Shown: piece by piece, positions 54,301 through 62,781 of the stretch
Layout of the letters: each line of letters begins with the position of its first letter
How positions within the stretch are numbered: the first letter of the stretch is position 1
NCBI RefSeq assembly: GCF_000568255.1
Contig: NZ_KK037166.1
Location: 4,489,798-4,553,797 of the forward strand
Source: Kutzneria sp. 744
GTDB lineage: Bacteria > Actinomycetota > Actinomycetes > Mycobacteriales > Pseudonocardiaceae
Length of the DNA stretch: 64,000 bases
Direction of reading: 5' to 3'
The notes under the pieces: model-generated
Database searches by the model: none
The model's input: only the letters and a program-made list of their open reading frames with translations
Told to the model about the DNA's origin: nothing
Made by a program: the position numbers and the translations under genes

Positions 54301-54566
54301 TCATGACCTGCATCATGCGGCCGCTGGGTGAACTGCTGACCACCATGCCGTCCGGGCGACGGGGACGAACCGCGGGGCCGTCGTTCGAACTGGAGTCCGT
54401 GCCCGGGTACGTGTCCCGGCCGGACGCGGCGCGGCGCGGTTTCTCGCTGCGCTTCCGCCACCTCGCGGCGGCTGCCCGCACGTGTTCCGCCGTCCCCGCC
54501 GACGTGACCGAAACGCTGGGCTTCCTGGCCGACTTCTTCGGTCCGCACACCATGAATGACGAGTGA
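51297..54566 (+). CDS. Chromopyrrolate synthase-like enzyme (VioB/RebD/StaD family)
   Basis: 1089 residues from ATG 51297. Size and layout match the haem-containing VioB/RebD/StaD proteins. The N-terminal beta-rich part begins 'SVFDTPRLHFSGTAKTGLPT' and contains 'VGRSVDMWGHYNP'. The C-terminal part holds a ferritin-like helical domain ('DAATLELAVMAQYLYAAFSI', 'REEMIHFLAVNNIIMAIGEP') typical of this family. It couples two imino acids to a bis-aryl pyrrole or related dimer. Together with the adjacent oxidase it strongly supports a bis-indole pathway. It overlaps the oxidase by 4 nt and the P450 by 4 nt. Confidence 0.93.
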   Translation: MSVFDTPRLHFSGTAKTGLPTGTRNGLIDMATNEALTEYGPFPVHRPAREYHDYLHRLGPRFDASGHIRDDGVFSAAKGWNFGGNGHFSIDARIASCEVAPADVDVTDPVVGRSVDMWGHYNPYLATTVNRARIFDVDPSSNWTTSLMVGQFCFGRAGRSHEVGYMLTGEVRGIHPPRWHNFDHVLDVGGHCLASQLKQSTLYQFVVESGDGLRWLDEASVSPVVTVLRTIVASGAADGLVVQFALSDMSAPQEPDSPGHWALRGTIAPWRKSEPRTYPAGRLLIPRRAGLGNMTVDVTPDHVTLNMINSVPATGRADDSGAGPTHRLGPLLDMGDWELRTVSGHQLLARVPAAAYLADAALTSGVLTVPAQAPSSADEHALCVVGTDPSGARAVLLLERETNVQADDASLILDHPGDGGGDVEVQILSVVRGRPHAVEAIHVRQFFNPRALPRDPFATSPEALPGDIEIMRLRPGRADEPGDFSGSCVVSTDDEGRGWLTVRGARAGAARVLLSAHAEESPCDATRPGSAKACYDNDDLLGYWAGAGSLAVRVLPDDRRLDDIAQEDVTYDLVYREVFAFYELTSSFMSSEVFSLADRFMARTYADLIWQMCDPRTRMKTYHMPPTRDISAPKARLLLRFLRACRAVESVPTFVATAGPARKAITTRGELVHALRDAATLELAVMAQYLYAAFSIPTHAAGAEHVRRGQWSRGQLRLACGDGGQTGDGGMRGSLLTVAREEMIHFLAVNNIIMAIGEPFHVPLIDFGALNHQLPIPLDLSLEPLGVGSVARFIAIEQPARLVDEVGRRGSASPESDVDERYGSVSELYADIRKGLCRVPDLFLADKGRGGGEHHLFLRRAVNDVHPDYQLEVDDLASALFAVDVVTEQGEGNVLARIGPATGEKSHFETFLRMYECLTAEQLAGPPGRSAPWTPAYPALRNPTLLAGDAAKELVTDPAAAEVMRLFDRAYFMALQLMVQHFGESPDASLRRSGLMNRAIDVMTCIMRPLGELLTTMPSGRRGRTAGPSFELESVPGYVSRPDAARRGFSLRFRHLAAAARTCSAVPADVTETLGFLADFFGPHTMNDE

Positions 54567-55801
54567 GCGCCATGACACAGCGAAATCCACCCCCCTTCGA
54601 TCCCCTGCGTTGGCCGGCCGAGGACGTCGCCAACCCGTACCCGATCTACCGCCACTACCGGGAGAACGACCCGGTCCATCGGGCTGGCACGAGCCCCGAC
54701 GGGCGGGCGAGGTGGTTCGTCTTCCGCCACGACGACGTCACACGTGTGCTGTCGCACCCGCGCTACGGACACCACGCCACCCGCTTGCTGGCCAGCATCC
54801 CGCCAGAGTGCGAATCCCTGTGGCGGCTGATCGGCAACTGGCTGGTTTTCATGGATCCGCCGCGACACGGCCAACTGCGGTCCCTGATCGCCGGCAGTTT
54901 CTCGGCGCGCGTCGTGGCCGGAATGCGTTCCCGTATGGCGGAGATCGCGCGCGATCTGATCGCGGACATCGGGCAGCGGCCCACTCTCGACCTGATGGAC
55001 GATTTCGCCGCTCCGCTTCCAGTACTGGTGATCTCGGAGCTGCTGGGTGTCCACCAGGGCAGCCTAAACTGGCTTCGCGAGCGTGCCGTGTCGTTGCAGG
55101 AGGCCAGTTCCGGGCGGGCCCGCGACTACCGGCGAGCGGAGAACGCGGCGGCCGAGCTCACCGACTTCTTCCGGTGGGAGGCACGGCGCAGGCGGTACGA
55201 TCCCGATGACGACGTGATCACGGCGCTGGTCAAGGCCGGGGAGTGCGGGTCGCTGACGGAGGACGAGATCACCGCGACGTGCGTGCATCTGCTCACCGCC
55301 GGACACGAGACGACAACGAACCTCATCGGCAAATCGGTGCTGGCACTGCTCAGGAATCCGGGTGTGCTCGACGAGTTGCGCGCCGATCCGAAAGTCCTGA
55401 AGTCCACTGTGGACGAACTGATCCGGTACGACTGCCCCGTCCAGATGGTGACGCGCTCGGCATGCCGGGACGACGTGCTTCGCGGGCGTGACATCCGGGA
55501 GGGCGACACCGTCGTGCTGGTGCTCGGTTCGGCCAACCGTGATCCGCTGGTCTTCTCGGAGCCCGACGAGGTCCGGCCGCGCGGGCGTTCGATTCGCCAC
55601 TGTGGATTCGGCGGCGGTGTCCACCACTGCCTGGGGTCCGCGCTGGCGCGTGCGGAGGCCGAGATCGCGATCGCCGTGCTCTTCGAGTGCCTGCCGGGGC
55701 TTCGCCTGACCGACAAGCCGGTTCAATTCGCCGAGGACATGGTCTTCCACGGCCCACGGCACCTAGTCCTCGGCACCTGTGGAGGGAGTAATGATGCATG
55801 A
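54563..55801 (+). CDS. Cytochrome P450, StaP/RebP-like by context
   Basis: 412 residues from GTG 54563 (GTGA overlap); ATG 54572 is an alternative. Full bacterial P450: I-helix 'LLTAGHETTTNLIG', K-helix ExxR in 'VDELIRYDCPVQ', haem-binding 'FGGGVHHCLGSALARAEAEI' with axial Cys near residue 358. In indolocarbazole pathways StaP or RebP closes the C-C bond between the indoles of chromopyrrolate. The gene order oxidase, dimer synthase, P450, methyltransferase, FAD monooxygenase fits that role. The redox partner is not encoded here. Confidence 0.94.
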   Translation: MSAMTQRNPPPFDPLRWPAEDVANPYPIYRHYRENDPVHRAGTSPDGRARWFVFRHDDVTRVLSHPRYGHHATRLLASIPPECESLWRLIGNWLVFMDPPRHGQLRSLIAGSFSARVVAGMRSRMAEIARDLIADIGQRPTLDLMDDFAAPLPVLVISELLGVHQGSLNWLRERAVSLQEASSGRARDYRRAENAAAELTDFFRWEARRRRYDPDDDVITALVKAGECGSLTEDEITATCVHLLTAGHETTTNLIGKSVLALLRNPGVLDELRADPKVLKSTVDELIRYDCPVQMVTRSACRDDVLRGRDIREGDTVVLVLGSANRDPLVFSEPDEVRPRGRSIRHCGFGGGVHHCLGSALARAEAEIAIAVLFECLPGLRLTDKPVQFAEDMVFHGPRHLVLGTCGGSNDA

Positions 55802-56810
55802 CACGCACGAACGCGAGGACCACGCCTACCGGCTCATCCAGCTGGCCGAGGGGTTCGGTCCGGCTCGGGCCGTGCAGCTCACCGCCGAGCTCGGGGTGGC
55901 GGACCTGCTCGCCGGCGGGCCGCGAGGGGTGGCGGATCTCGCCGCCGCGGTCCCGGCCAACTCCGACGCCCTGTACCGACTGCTTCGCACGCTCGCCAGC
56001 ATCGAGGTGTTCGTCGAGGTCGAGCCGGGCTGGTTCGGACTGGCCCCGATGGGCGAGCGGTTGCGCGCTGACCATCCGCAGTCGCTGCGTTCCTGGGTGA
56101 TCTTCCAGGGGTTGCTCAACACCATCTACGCCAACGCCGCGGACAGCATCCGGACGGGCGACGCCACCACCGCGAACGTCTTCGGCGAGCCGCTGTTCCA
56201 GCACCTGCGCAACCATCCCGAGCACCGCGCGCTCTTCAATGCCGCGATGGCCGAGCAGAGCCGCGTGACCGGTGAGGCGCTCGCCGGCTACTACGACTTC
56301 TCCAGGGCTCGCCAGATCGTCGACGTCGGCGGCGGGGCCGGCACCTTCCTCAGCGCGGTCCTGCGCGCCAATCCCGAACTGACCGCCGTGATCTACGACC
56401 AGCCGTACCTCGCCGACGATGCCGAGAGGCAGGTGACCGCCGCCGGGCTCGCCGACCGCTGTGCCTTCATGGCGGGCGACTTCCTCGAGACGGTTCCGGC
56501 CGGCGCCGATCTGTATCTGATGAAGGGAATCCTGCACAACTGGTCCGATGAGCACGCCCGCGCCATCCTCGCCAACTGCCGCCGGGCGATGGACGCACAC
56601 GGCCGGCTGCTGCTCGTCGACTGGGTGGTGCCCACCGGCAACGCGCCGCATCCCAGCAAGTTCCTCGACCTGGCGATGCTGTTCGTCTACGGCGGGCGCG
56701 AACGCACCGAGGCCGAACACGCCTGGCTGCTCGCCGAGGCCGGACTGAGGCTGGCCCGTGTCGTCGGCCCGCCCTCGATGTTGAACGTGCTCGAAGTCGT
56801 TCCGGTCTGA
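55794..56810 (+). CDS. SAM-dependent O-methyltransferase (plant OMT-like family)
   Basis: 338 residues from ATG 55794; GTG 55779 and ATG 55791 are in frame. GGAGGGAG lies upstream, and the start overlaps the P450 stop. N-terminal dimerisation helices ('AYRLIQLAEGFGPARAVQLT', 'LYRLLRTLASIEVF'), SAM motif I 'IVDVGGGAGTFLSAVL', catalytic-base region 'YLMKGILHNWSDEHARAIL' (His-Asn-Trp), and terminal 'ERTEAEHAWLLAEAGL'. This is the family of ring O-methyltransferases in aromatic natural product clusters. It likely methylates a hydroxyl or carboxyl of the bis-indole. Confidence 0.93.
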   Translation: MHDTHEREDHAYRLIQLAEGFGPARAVQLTAELGVADLLAGGPRGVADLAAAVPANSDALYRLLRTLASIEVFVEVEPGWFGLAPMGERLRADHPQSLRSWVIFQGLLNTIYANAADSIRTGDATTANVFGEPLFQHLRNHPEHRALFNAAMAEQSRVTGEALAGYYDFSRARQIVDVGGGAGTFLSAVLRANPELTAVIYDQPYLADDAERQVTAAGLADRCAFMAGDFLETVPAGADLYLMKGILHNWSDEHARAILANCRRAMDAHGRLLLVDWVVPTGNAPHPSKFLDLAMLFVYGGRERTEAEHAWLLAEAGLRLARVVGPPSMLNVLEVVPV

Positions 56811-56840
56811 CCGGAACGGCCGGTGGTGGGGAGGTCTGGC

Positions 56841-58442
56841 ATGGACGACGTCGTGGACGTGCTGGTGATCGGCGCGGGACCGGTCGGACTGACCATGGCG
56901 ATAGCCTTGCGGCGCCTGCTGCTGCGCGTGCGGATCGTGGACCAGGCGGCGGGCCCGAATCACGAGGCCAGGGCCGACGTTATCTTTCCCCGAGCCGGCG
57001 AGGCGCTCGGCGCCCTCGGCGTGGGCGAGACGATCCGGCGACATGCCTACGAGATGCGGAGCGTGAACTTCTACGGCAACGGGCGACAGCTTGGCTGCTT
57101 CACGGCCGGGCGGTTCGACTCGGACTACCCGTACGCGATGACGATCGAGCAGCACGACATCGAGCTGCTGCTCACCGAGGAGTTGAGCGGACTCGGCGTC
57201 GACGTCGAATGGCGGACCGAGGCAATCGATGTGCGCCAGCGAGACGACCACGTCCTCACGACGCTGCGACTGTCCAACGGCGTCATCCAGCTGGCGCCGG
57301 CGGCGTGGGTGGTCGCCTGCGACGGTCGCCGCAGCACGGTCCGGACCCGGCTGGGCATCGGCTTCGACGGGAAGCGCCGCACGAACATGCAGGTGGTCCA
57401 GGGCAACGCGGTGCCGGCATGGGCGCTGCGCGACCGGCCGGGCCACGGCTACATCTTCCTCGGTTCCCGATGCACGGTGCTCGCCTTTCCCACCCCCGGC
57501 CAGGGGTATCGGATCTTCTGCATCCGGGACGACCCCGAACCGGACCGCACGGAGCCGCCGACACTGGATGAACTGCGCGACCTGGTCGGGACCGCCGCCG
57601 GCATCCCGCACCTGCGACTCGGCCCGACGGAGTCCGGCTGGCTGAGCCGGGCTCGCTTCTCCGACCGAATCGCCACCGAGTTCCGCCGCGGCAGGGTGTT
57701 TCTCGCCGGCGACGCGGCTCACGCGTGGGCGCCCGTCGGCGGGCACGGGATGAACATCGGCATGCTCGGCGCGCACAATCTGGCCTGGAAGCTCGCCGCC
57801 GTGCACCACCGGCAGGCGAGCGACACCCTGCTCGACTCCTACGACGTCGAGCAACGAGCCATCGCCCGTGCGGTGATCCGCGACATGAAGTTCAACATCA
57901 CGGAGATCCTGCTGCCGGAGCCCCTGCACCGACTGCGAAACGTCTTCCTCCGCGCCGCCCTGCCGTGGTCCGGCTTCCAGCGACGGGTGGAGTGGTTGAT
58001 GAGCGACTTCGGCAGGGGCCATCGCGACAGCCCTCTGTCGCGACAGGAATCCCGACGCATTGGGTGCCTGTGCCGTGCGGGCGATCGAATCCCCGACATC
58101 TTCGTCGCGCGCGGCGCTGGCGAGCAGCCCATACGACTGCACCAGCTGCTGGGATACGACCGATGGACGTTGCTGCTGACTGTCGCCCGAGCGGAGCCCG
58201 CCATTGTCCGACGGCTCCAGCAGGCGTGCGCCGGCTACGCGGCGGCGATCGACATCGTGCCGATCGCCGCCATGGACCGGTCTTCCGCGCGCCACCTGAC
58301 CAGCGTCCACCACGTCACGCTCGTCCGACCGGACGGGCACGTCGGACTGGTCGCACCACTGGACCGCCTCGACGCGCTGCGCGACTACCTGGCCACGTTC
58401 CTCGTCCCGCGCGATCCCGGATCAGATCGCGCCGTTCGGTGA
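56841..58442 (+). CDS. FAD-dependent monooxygenase, RebC/StaC/VioC-like
   Basis: 533 residues from ATG 56841 (GGAGG 7 nt upstream); GTG 56823 is in frame. Class A flavoprotein hydroxylase: 'DVLVIGAGPVGLTMAIALRR' near residue 10, DG motif 'VVACDGRRSTVRTRLG' and GD motif 'VFLAGDAAHAWAPVGGHGM', then a thioredoxin-like C-terminal region. In indolocarbazole pathways RebC/StaC decides the oxidation state of the central pyrrole ring. Last gene of the operon; a bulged hairpin follows. Confidence 0.92.
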   Translation: MDDVVDVLVIGAGPVGLTMAIALRRLLLRVRIVDQAAGPNHEARADVIFPRAGEALGALGVGETIRRHAYEMRSVNFYGNGRQLGCFTAGRFDSDYPYAMTIEQHDIELLLTEELSGLGVDVEWRTEAIDVRQRDDHVLTTLRLSNGVIQLAPAAWVVACDGRRSTVRTRLGIGFDGKRRTNMQVVQGNAVPAWALRDRPGHGYIFLGSRCTVLAFPTPGQGYRIFCIRDDPEPDRTEPPTLDELRDLVGTAAGIPHLRLGPTESGWLSRARFSDRIATEFRRGRVFLAGDAAHAWAPVGGHGMNIGMLGAHNLAWKLAAVHHRQASDTLLDSYDVEQRAIARAVIRDMKFNITEILLPEPLHRLRNVFLRAALPWSGFQRRVEWLMSDFGRGHRDSPLSRQESRRIGCLCRAGDRIPDIFVARGAGEQPIRLHQLLGYDRWTLLLTVARAEPAIVRRLQQACAGYAAAIDIVPIAAMDRSSARHLTSVHHVTLVRPDGHVGLVAPLDRLDALRDYLATFLVPRDPGSDRAVR

Positions 58443-58498
58443 CATCGTCGCCCGGACGCGGGAGGCGACCTGCTCGTCGCCGGTGTGCTGTCACGGGT

Positions 58499-58529
58499 TC
58501 TCCTCCGCGCCGTGCGGCGCGGGAGGAGG
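58499..58529 (+). terminator. Bulged hairpin at the end of the bis-indole operon
   Basis: CTCCTCCGCGCCG pairs with CGGCGCGGGAGGAG, one bulged base, about 57 nt past the monooxygenase stop. The position fits an operon terminator. Confidence 0.6.
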
Positions 58530-58999
58530 GATAGGAGCCAGGGTGTGTCTCGTGGATCACCGCCATCATCCCCGGGACACGCCCCGGCGCCGGACGACCC
58601 GATCGGATGGACGGACACAACTGTTCCCTCGTACCGGCCCATCGGACAGTAATGTCCTGCCTGCGGAAGAAATCGAGCAATCCCCGGCAACATTGTCCAA
58701 CCGGACCGGACATACTCTTTCAGTGCCGGAGCCAGTGCTCTTGTCCCATTCTGCCAACAGATCGCGGATCGAGTACCATCGGTTCCGCGGTGGTGCCGAG
58801 TCGTCGTCGCCGGCGATAGTCTCCCTCCCCGCGTCGAATCTGCAGTGCGCGTCGTACAGCGTTCCCGTCAGACGCGGGACCGTTATCCGCCACGTCGGGA
58901 GCCCGTCACTCGGCTGGTCCGCATGGTCGGCTGGTGCCGGCGGCGAACCGCGCCCGGCACCGGTTGGTCGTGGGCGGCGCGCCGCACGGGAGAGGTGTG
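58530..58999. other. Intergenic region upstream of the MEDS/ATPase gene
   Basis: No ORF with family resemblance on either strand. The MEDS gene frame is open back to 58934, but that part is Arg/Ala-rich and lacks a ribosome site. Confidence 0.4.
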
Positions 59000-59959
59000 A
59001 TGGAGTCAGGCTTTCTGCACCAGGGCTGCATCTACGGAAGCGATGCGGAATTCCTGTCGATGGCGGTCCCGTTCGTGCGAGACGGCCTGTGCCGGGGCGA
59101 ACCGGTGCTGGTCACCACGACGGCGGCGAACCTGGACCTGTTACAGGACGTGCTGGGCACGCAGGCGAGTGACGTCGACTACGCCGAATCTGCGTACTTC
59201 GGCCGCCGACCACCGCAACGAGCCACGGCGTTCCAGCGCTATTGGGCACGCCACCGGCCGACCGCGCCGGGCGGCGCCGTGCGCATTCTCGCCGAGCCGG
59301 TCTGGGTCGGCAGGTCCCGGCGCGAGGTGGCCGCGTGGAAGCGAATGGAGGCGGGCCTGAACGTGGTGCTCGCCGACACCACGATCAGAATGATCTGTCC
59401 CTACGACACCAGGGTCGTCGATGCCGCGATCATCGAGGATGCCCGCCGCACTCATCCCGAGGTCGTTGCCGGCCGCCGGGCCGAGCCCTGCTCACAGTTC
59501 GTCGCCCCCGAGGAGTTCGCGAGGCGGCAGGCGCAGCCGAAGTCCTGGTGGGGCGACGCCGACGGCGCCCGGTTCGACGGTGACCTGACCGCGACCCGCC
59601 GGCACGTGCTCGACGAGGCCACGCAGCTGCTGCCGTCGGAGGACAGCGTGACGATGTTCTCCATCGCGGTCGGAGAGGCGATGACGTACCTGCACAGGCG
59701 GGACATCGCCCGGGTGACGGCGTGGGTGCGGCTGGCGGCCGGGCGGGTGGTGTGCACGGTGCGCAGCGACCAGCCCCTCGCCGACCTCCACCCGTTCGTC
59801 GGTTTCCGCACGCCGGCGCTGCGTGAGCAGACCGGCGACGGTCTGTGGCTGACCAACCAGATCTGCGAATGGCTCGACATCAGCTCCGACGACTCCGGGT
59901 TCACCATCGAGCTGGCCGTGCCGGGCCCGCGCGCCGAGGAGGCGAACCACGTCTGCTGA
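59000..59959 (+). CDS. MEDS-domain protein with C-terminal HATPase (anti-sigma factor-like) domain
   Basis: 319 residues from ATG 59000 (GAGGTG upstream). Residues 1-about 170 match the MEDS (DcmR-type sensory) domain: 'GFLHQGCIYGSDAEFLSMAV', 'RGEPVLVTTTAANLDLL' and 'RILAEPVWVGRSRREVAAW'. Residues about 200-310 are a HATPase_c-like kinase domain ('MFSIAVGEAMTYLHRRDI', 'GDGLWLTNQICEWLDI'). Such proteins are RsbW-like regulators in actinomycetes. It is isolated; the nearest possible partner is the frame-broken HATPase/HTH gene at 60085-60557 on the other strand. Confidence 0.88.
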   Translation: MESGFLHQGCIYGSDAEFLSMAVPFVRDGLCRGEPVLVTTTAANLDLLQDVLGTQASDVDYAESAYFGRRPPQRATAFQRYWARHRPTAPGGAVRILAEPVWVGRSRREVAAWKRMEAGLNVVLADTTIRMICPYDTRVVDAAIIEDARRTHPEVVAGRRAEPCSQFVAPEEFARRQAQPKSWWGDADGARFDGDLTATRRHVLDEATQLLPSEDSVTMFSIAVGEAMTYLHRRDIARVTAWVRLAAGRVVCTVRSDQPLADLHPFVGFRTPALREQTGDGLWLTNQICEWLDISSDDSGFTIELAVPGPRAEEANHVC

Positions 59960-60084
59960 GCTTGTCCAACGACGTTTTGTGGATCACATTGTCGGCGACG
60001 CGCGATCCCGTAGCCCGAATATGGCCGGCCATTCGACGACAATGACGCACAATGGACACGCCGCGGCAAGCGGCTGAGCCTCGT

Positions 60085-60557
60085 TCAACCGAACGGAACC
60101 TCTCCGAACCGCTCACGAATGCGGCGCAGCTCACGCAACCGAGGCTCGGTTTCTCCACCGATCCAGCGACTCACCGTCTTCACCGAGACATCCAACTGGC
60201 CTGCGGCGACATCCCGGGAAATCCCCTCCCTGCGCAGCGCGTCGGCCAGCCAAACGGCGAAATCCGTGAGGGCTTGCGCCGGCGGTCGCAGCGCCGCGAG
60301 CTCCTGGACAACGGGCGCGCACAGGCGACCGCCGACCACGTCGACCATGTCGATCTCGATGTGGCTGGAGTACTTCCTGCAGCAGATCTGCACCGCGCCG
60401 GTCGTGCCGGCCGCCGCGAGCAGGCCTGGAACACCGTCTTGGTCACCGTGCTGCTGTCGGCCTCGGCGAGCGCCACGTCCACGAGACACCGACGGAGGAA
60501 GTCCCGGACTTCCGGCACGGAAGAGGGCCGCGCCCGAAAAACCTTCGTGGTCACCAC
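60085..60557 (-). pseudogene. Frameshifted regulator: HATPase-like domain plus HTH
   Basis: Starts at GTG 60557 with 'VTTKVFRARPSSVPEVRDFL' and reads to 'STVTKTVFQA', then the correct continuation 'LLAAAGTTGAVQICC' is in another frame. The shift lies near 60421-60430 (a missing base after the CAGGC sequence). The C-terminal half is an XRE-like HTH ('EGISRDVAAGQLDVSVKTVS', 'RWIGGETEPRLRELRRI'). One missing base restores a protein of about 157 residues. It could be a sequencing indel or real inactivation. The family is a small ATP-binding/HTH regulator frequent in Pseudonocardiales. Confidence 0.6.
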
Positions 60558-60832
60558 TCTTCTCGGGACCGACCCGTCGGATCACTCAATCGGACCACCT
60601 TCCCCATCACCTTGGTCATTTCTGTCCCACCAGCTGGTCACCGTTGGCGGATGCCGTGGACAGTACCGTCCATCCGTCGCTAATTCTGGCGTACGCTTGT
60701 AGCCGTCGCGAGCCGGGTCTAACGCGGCATCAGTCCGCGATCGGCGGAGATGAGTTTCGGTCGAGATTTCCTCCCGCCAAGGATATCACGTTGTCAATTG
60801 TGAACGACACGGCCGCGGGGAGGTGCGTATTG

Positions 60833-61898
<1,066 letters not shown>

Positions 61899-61982
61899 CC
61901 CCGGCGGCGGCTCGTCGACGTCAGGTGGTCGGCACGACATCGAGTTCTGGCGTGAACAGAAGATGACCGTTGTCGATTCCGG

Positions 61983-62468
61983 TCAGCGATCGCGAATGCG
62001 GCGCCGACGCCAGCGGGGACCACTCGGGTCGCGCTGTACGCGGGGACCACCGATGAGCCGGCTGAGCACCGCCGGGTGGCCGGACCATGCCGCGAAGAGA
62101 ACGTCGCGCGCAACCCGGCGGCTGACATAACGCAGCGCGACGACAAGCACGATGACATTGTCCAGCAGCCCGATCACGGGGACGAAATCCGGGATCACGT
62201 TGATCCCTGAGAGCGTGTACAGGCCGGCGAACGTCAGCACGTATTTGGCCCTGCGCGGCACCCGCGGATCCCGCCGCAGTCTCAGCGCGGCCAGCACGCA
62301 GCACGGCACGAAACGCGCGATCTCCTTCGCCAGCCCTGGTGGCAGAAACCGGGCCACCAGGGCCAGCGCCAGCCACGACGCACCGAGCACGACCACGGTG
62401 ACGACTATTCCGAGAAGCCATCCCACCATAGCGACCACGACACCGAATTCCGAATAGACGGGATCCAC
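61983..62468 (-). CDS. YkvA-like DUF1232 membrane protein
   Basis: 161 residues from GTG 62468; ATG 62429 is a possible internal start but falls inside the first hydrophobic helix. Residues about 5-45 are a long transmembrane stretch. Residues about 65-110 show the DUF1232 signature: 'RVPRRAKYVLTFAGLYTLSG', 'INVIPDFVPVIGLLDNVIVL'. The Arg-rich C-terminal tail is probably cytosolic. Function unknown; the family is widespread. It converges with the hydrogenase fragment. Confidence 0.82.
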   Translation of the reverse strand: MDPVYSEFGVVVAMVGWLLGIVVTVVVLGASWLALALVARFLPPGLAKEIARFVPCCVLAALRLRRDPRVPRRAKYVLTFAGLYTLSGINVIPDFVPVIGLLDNVIVLVVALRYVSRRVARDVLFAAWSGHPAVLSRLIGGPRVQRDPSGPRWRRRRIRDR

Positions 62469-62549
62469 TCAGCATAGCTCACGAATGCTCGGAACACACA
62501 GTCGGGCATATTGTGGCCAGTGGCATGTAATGGCCAGCCGGCGCGAAGG

Positions 62550-62675
62550 CTAGCCGGCCATCGCAACCTTCGACGAGAAGGCCCTCGCGAAGATCACCTG
62601 CGCCACGCGGACAGCAATGATCTCAAGGAGAAGCACTGCCGCCTTCGCGACGACAACAGCAAGGAAGTCGGCCAT
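62550..62675 (-). CDS. Small hydrophobic membrane peptide, 41 residues
   Basis: ATG 62675 has GAGAGGAAAA about 8 nt upstream, a good ribosome site. The sequence is 'MADFLAVVVAKAAVLLLEII' followed by 'AVRVAQVIFARAF', then a short polar end. It forms one long amphipathic/transmembrane helix. Short proteins of this pattern recur in actinomycete genomes; function unknown. A standard length-filtered gene caller would miss it. It lies between the P-type ATPase and YkvA-like genes on the same strand. Confidence 0.65.
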   Translation of the reverse strand: MADFLAVVVAKAAVLLLEIIAVRVAQVIFARAFSSKVAMAG

Positions 62676-62781
62676 CGAATTTTCCTCTCATACATCCGAT
62701 CCGTCAGGTCAAATGTCTGAAGAATAGGATGCCCTGCTGTACTGGCGTGGCGTCGCACCTTGCCAGCAGGTTAAGAGAAGG

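Noticed and set aside
62740..62780. Short inverted repeat CCTGCTG/CAGCAGG as an ATPase terminator
   Set aside because: Only 7 bp with a loop of more than 20 nt; too weak to call.
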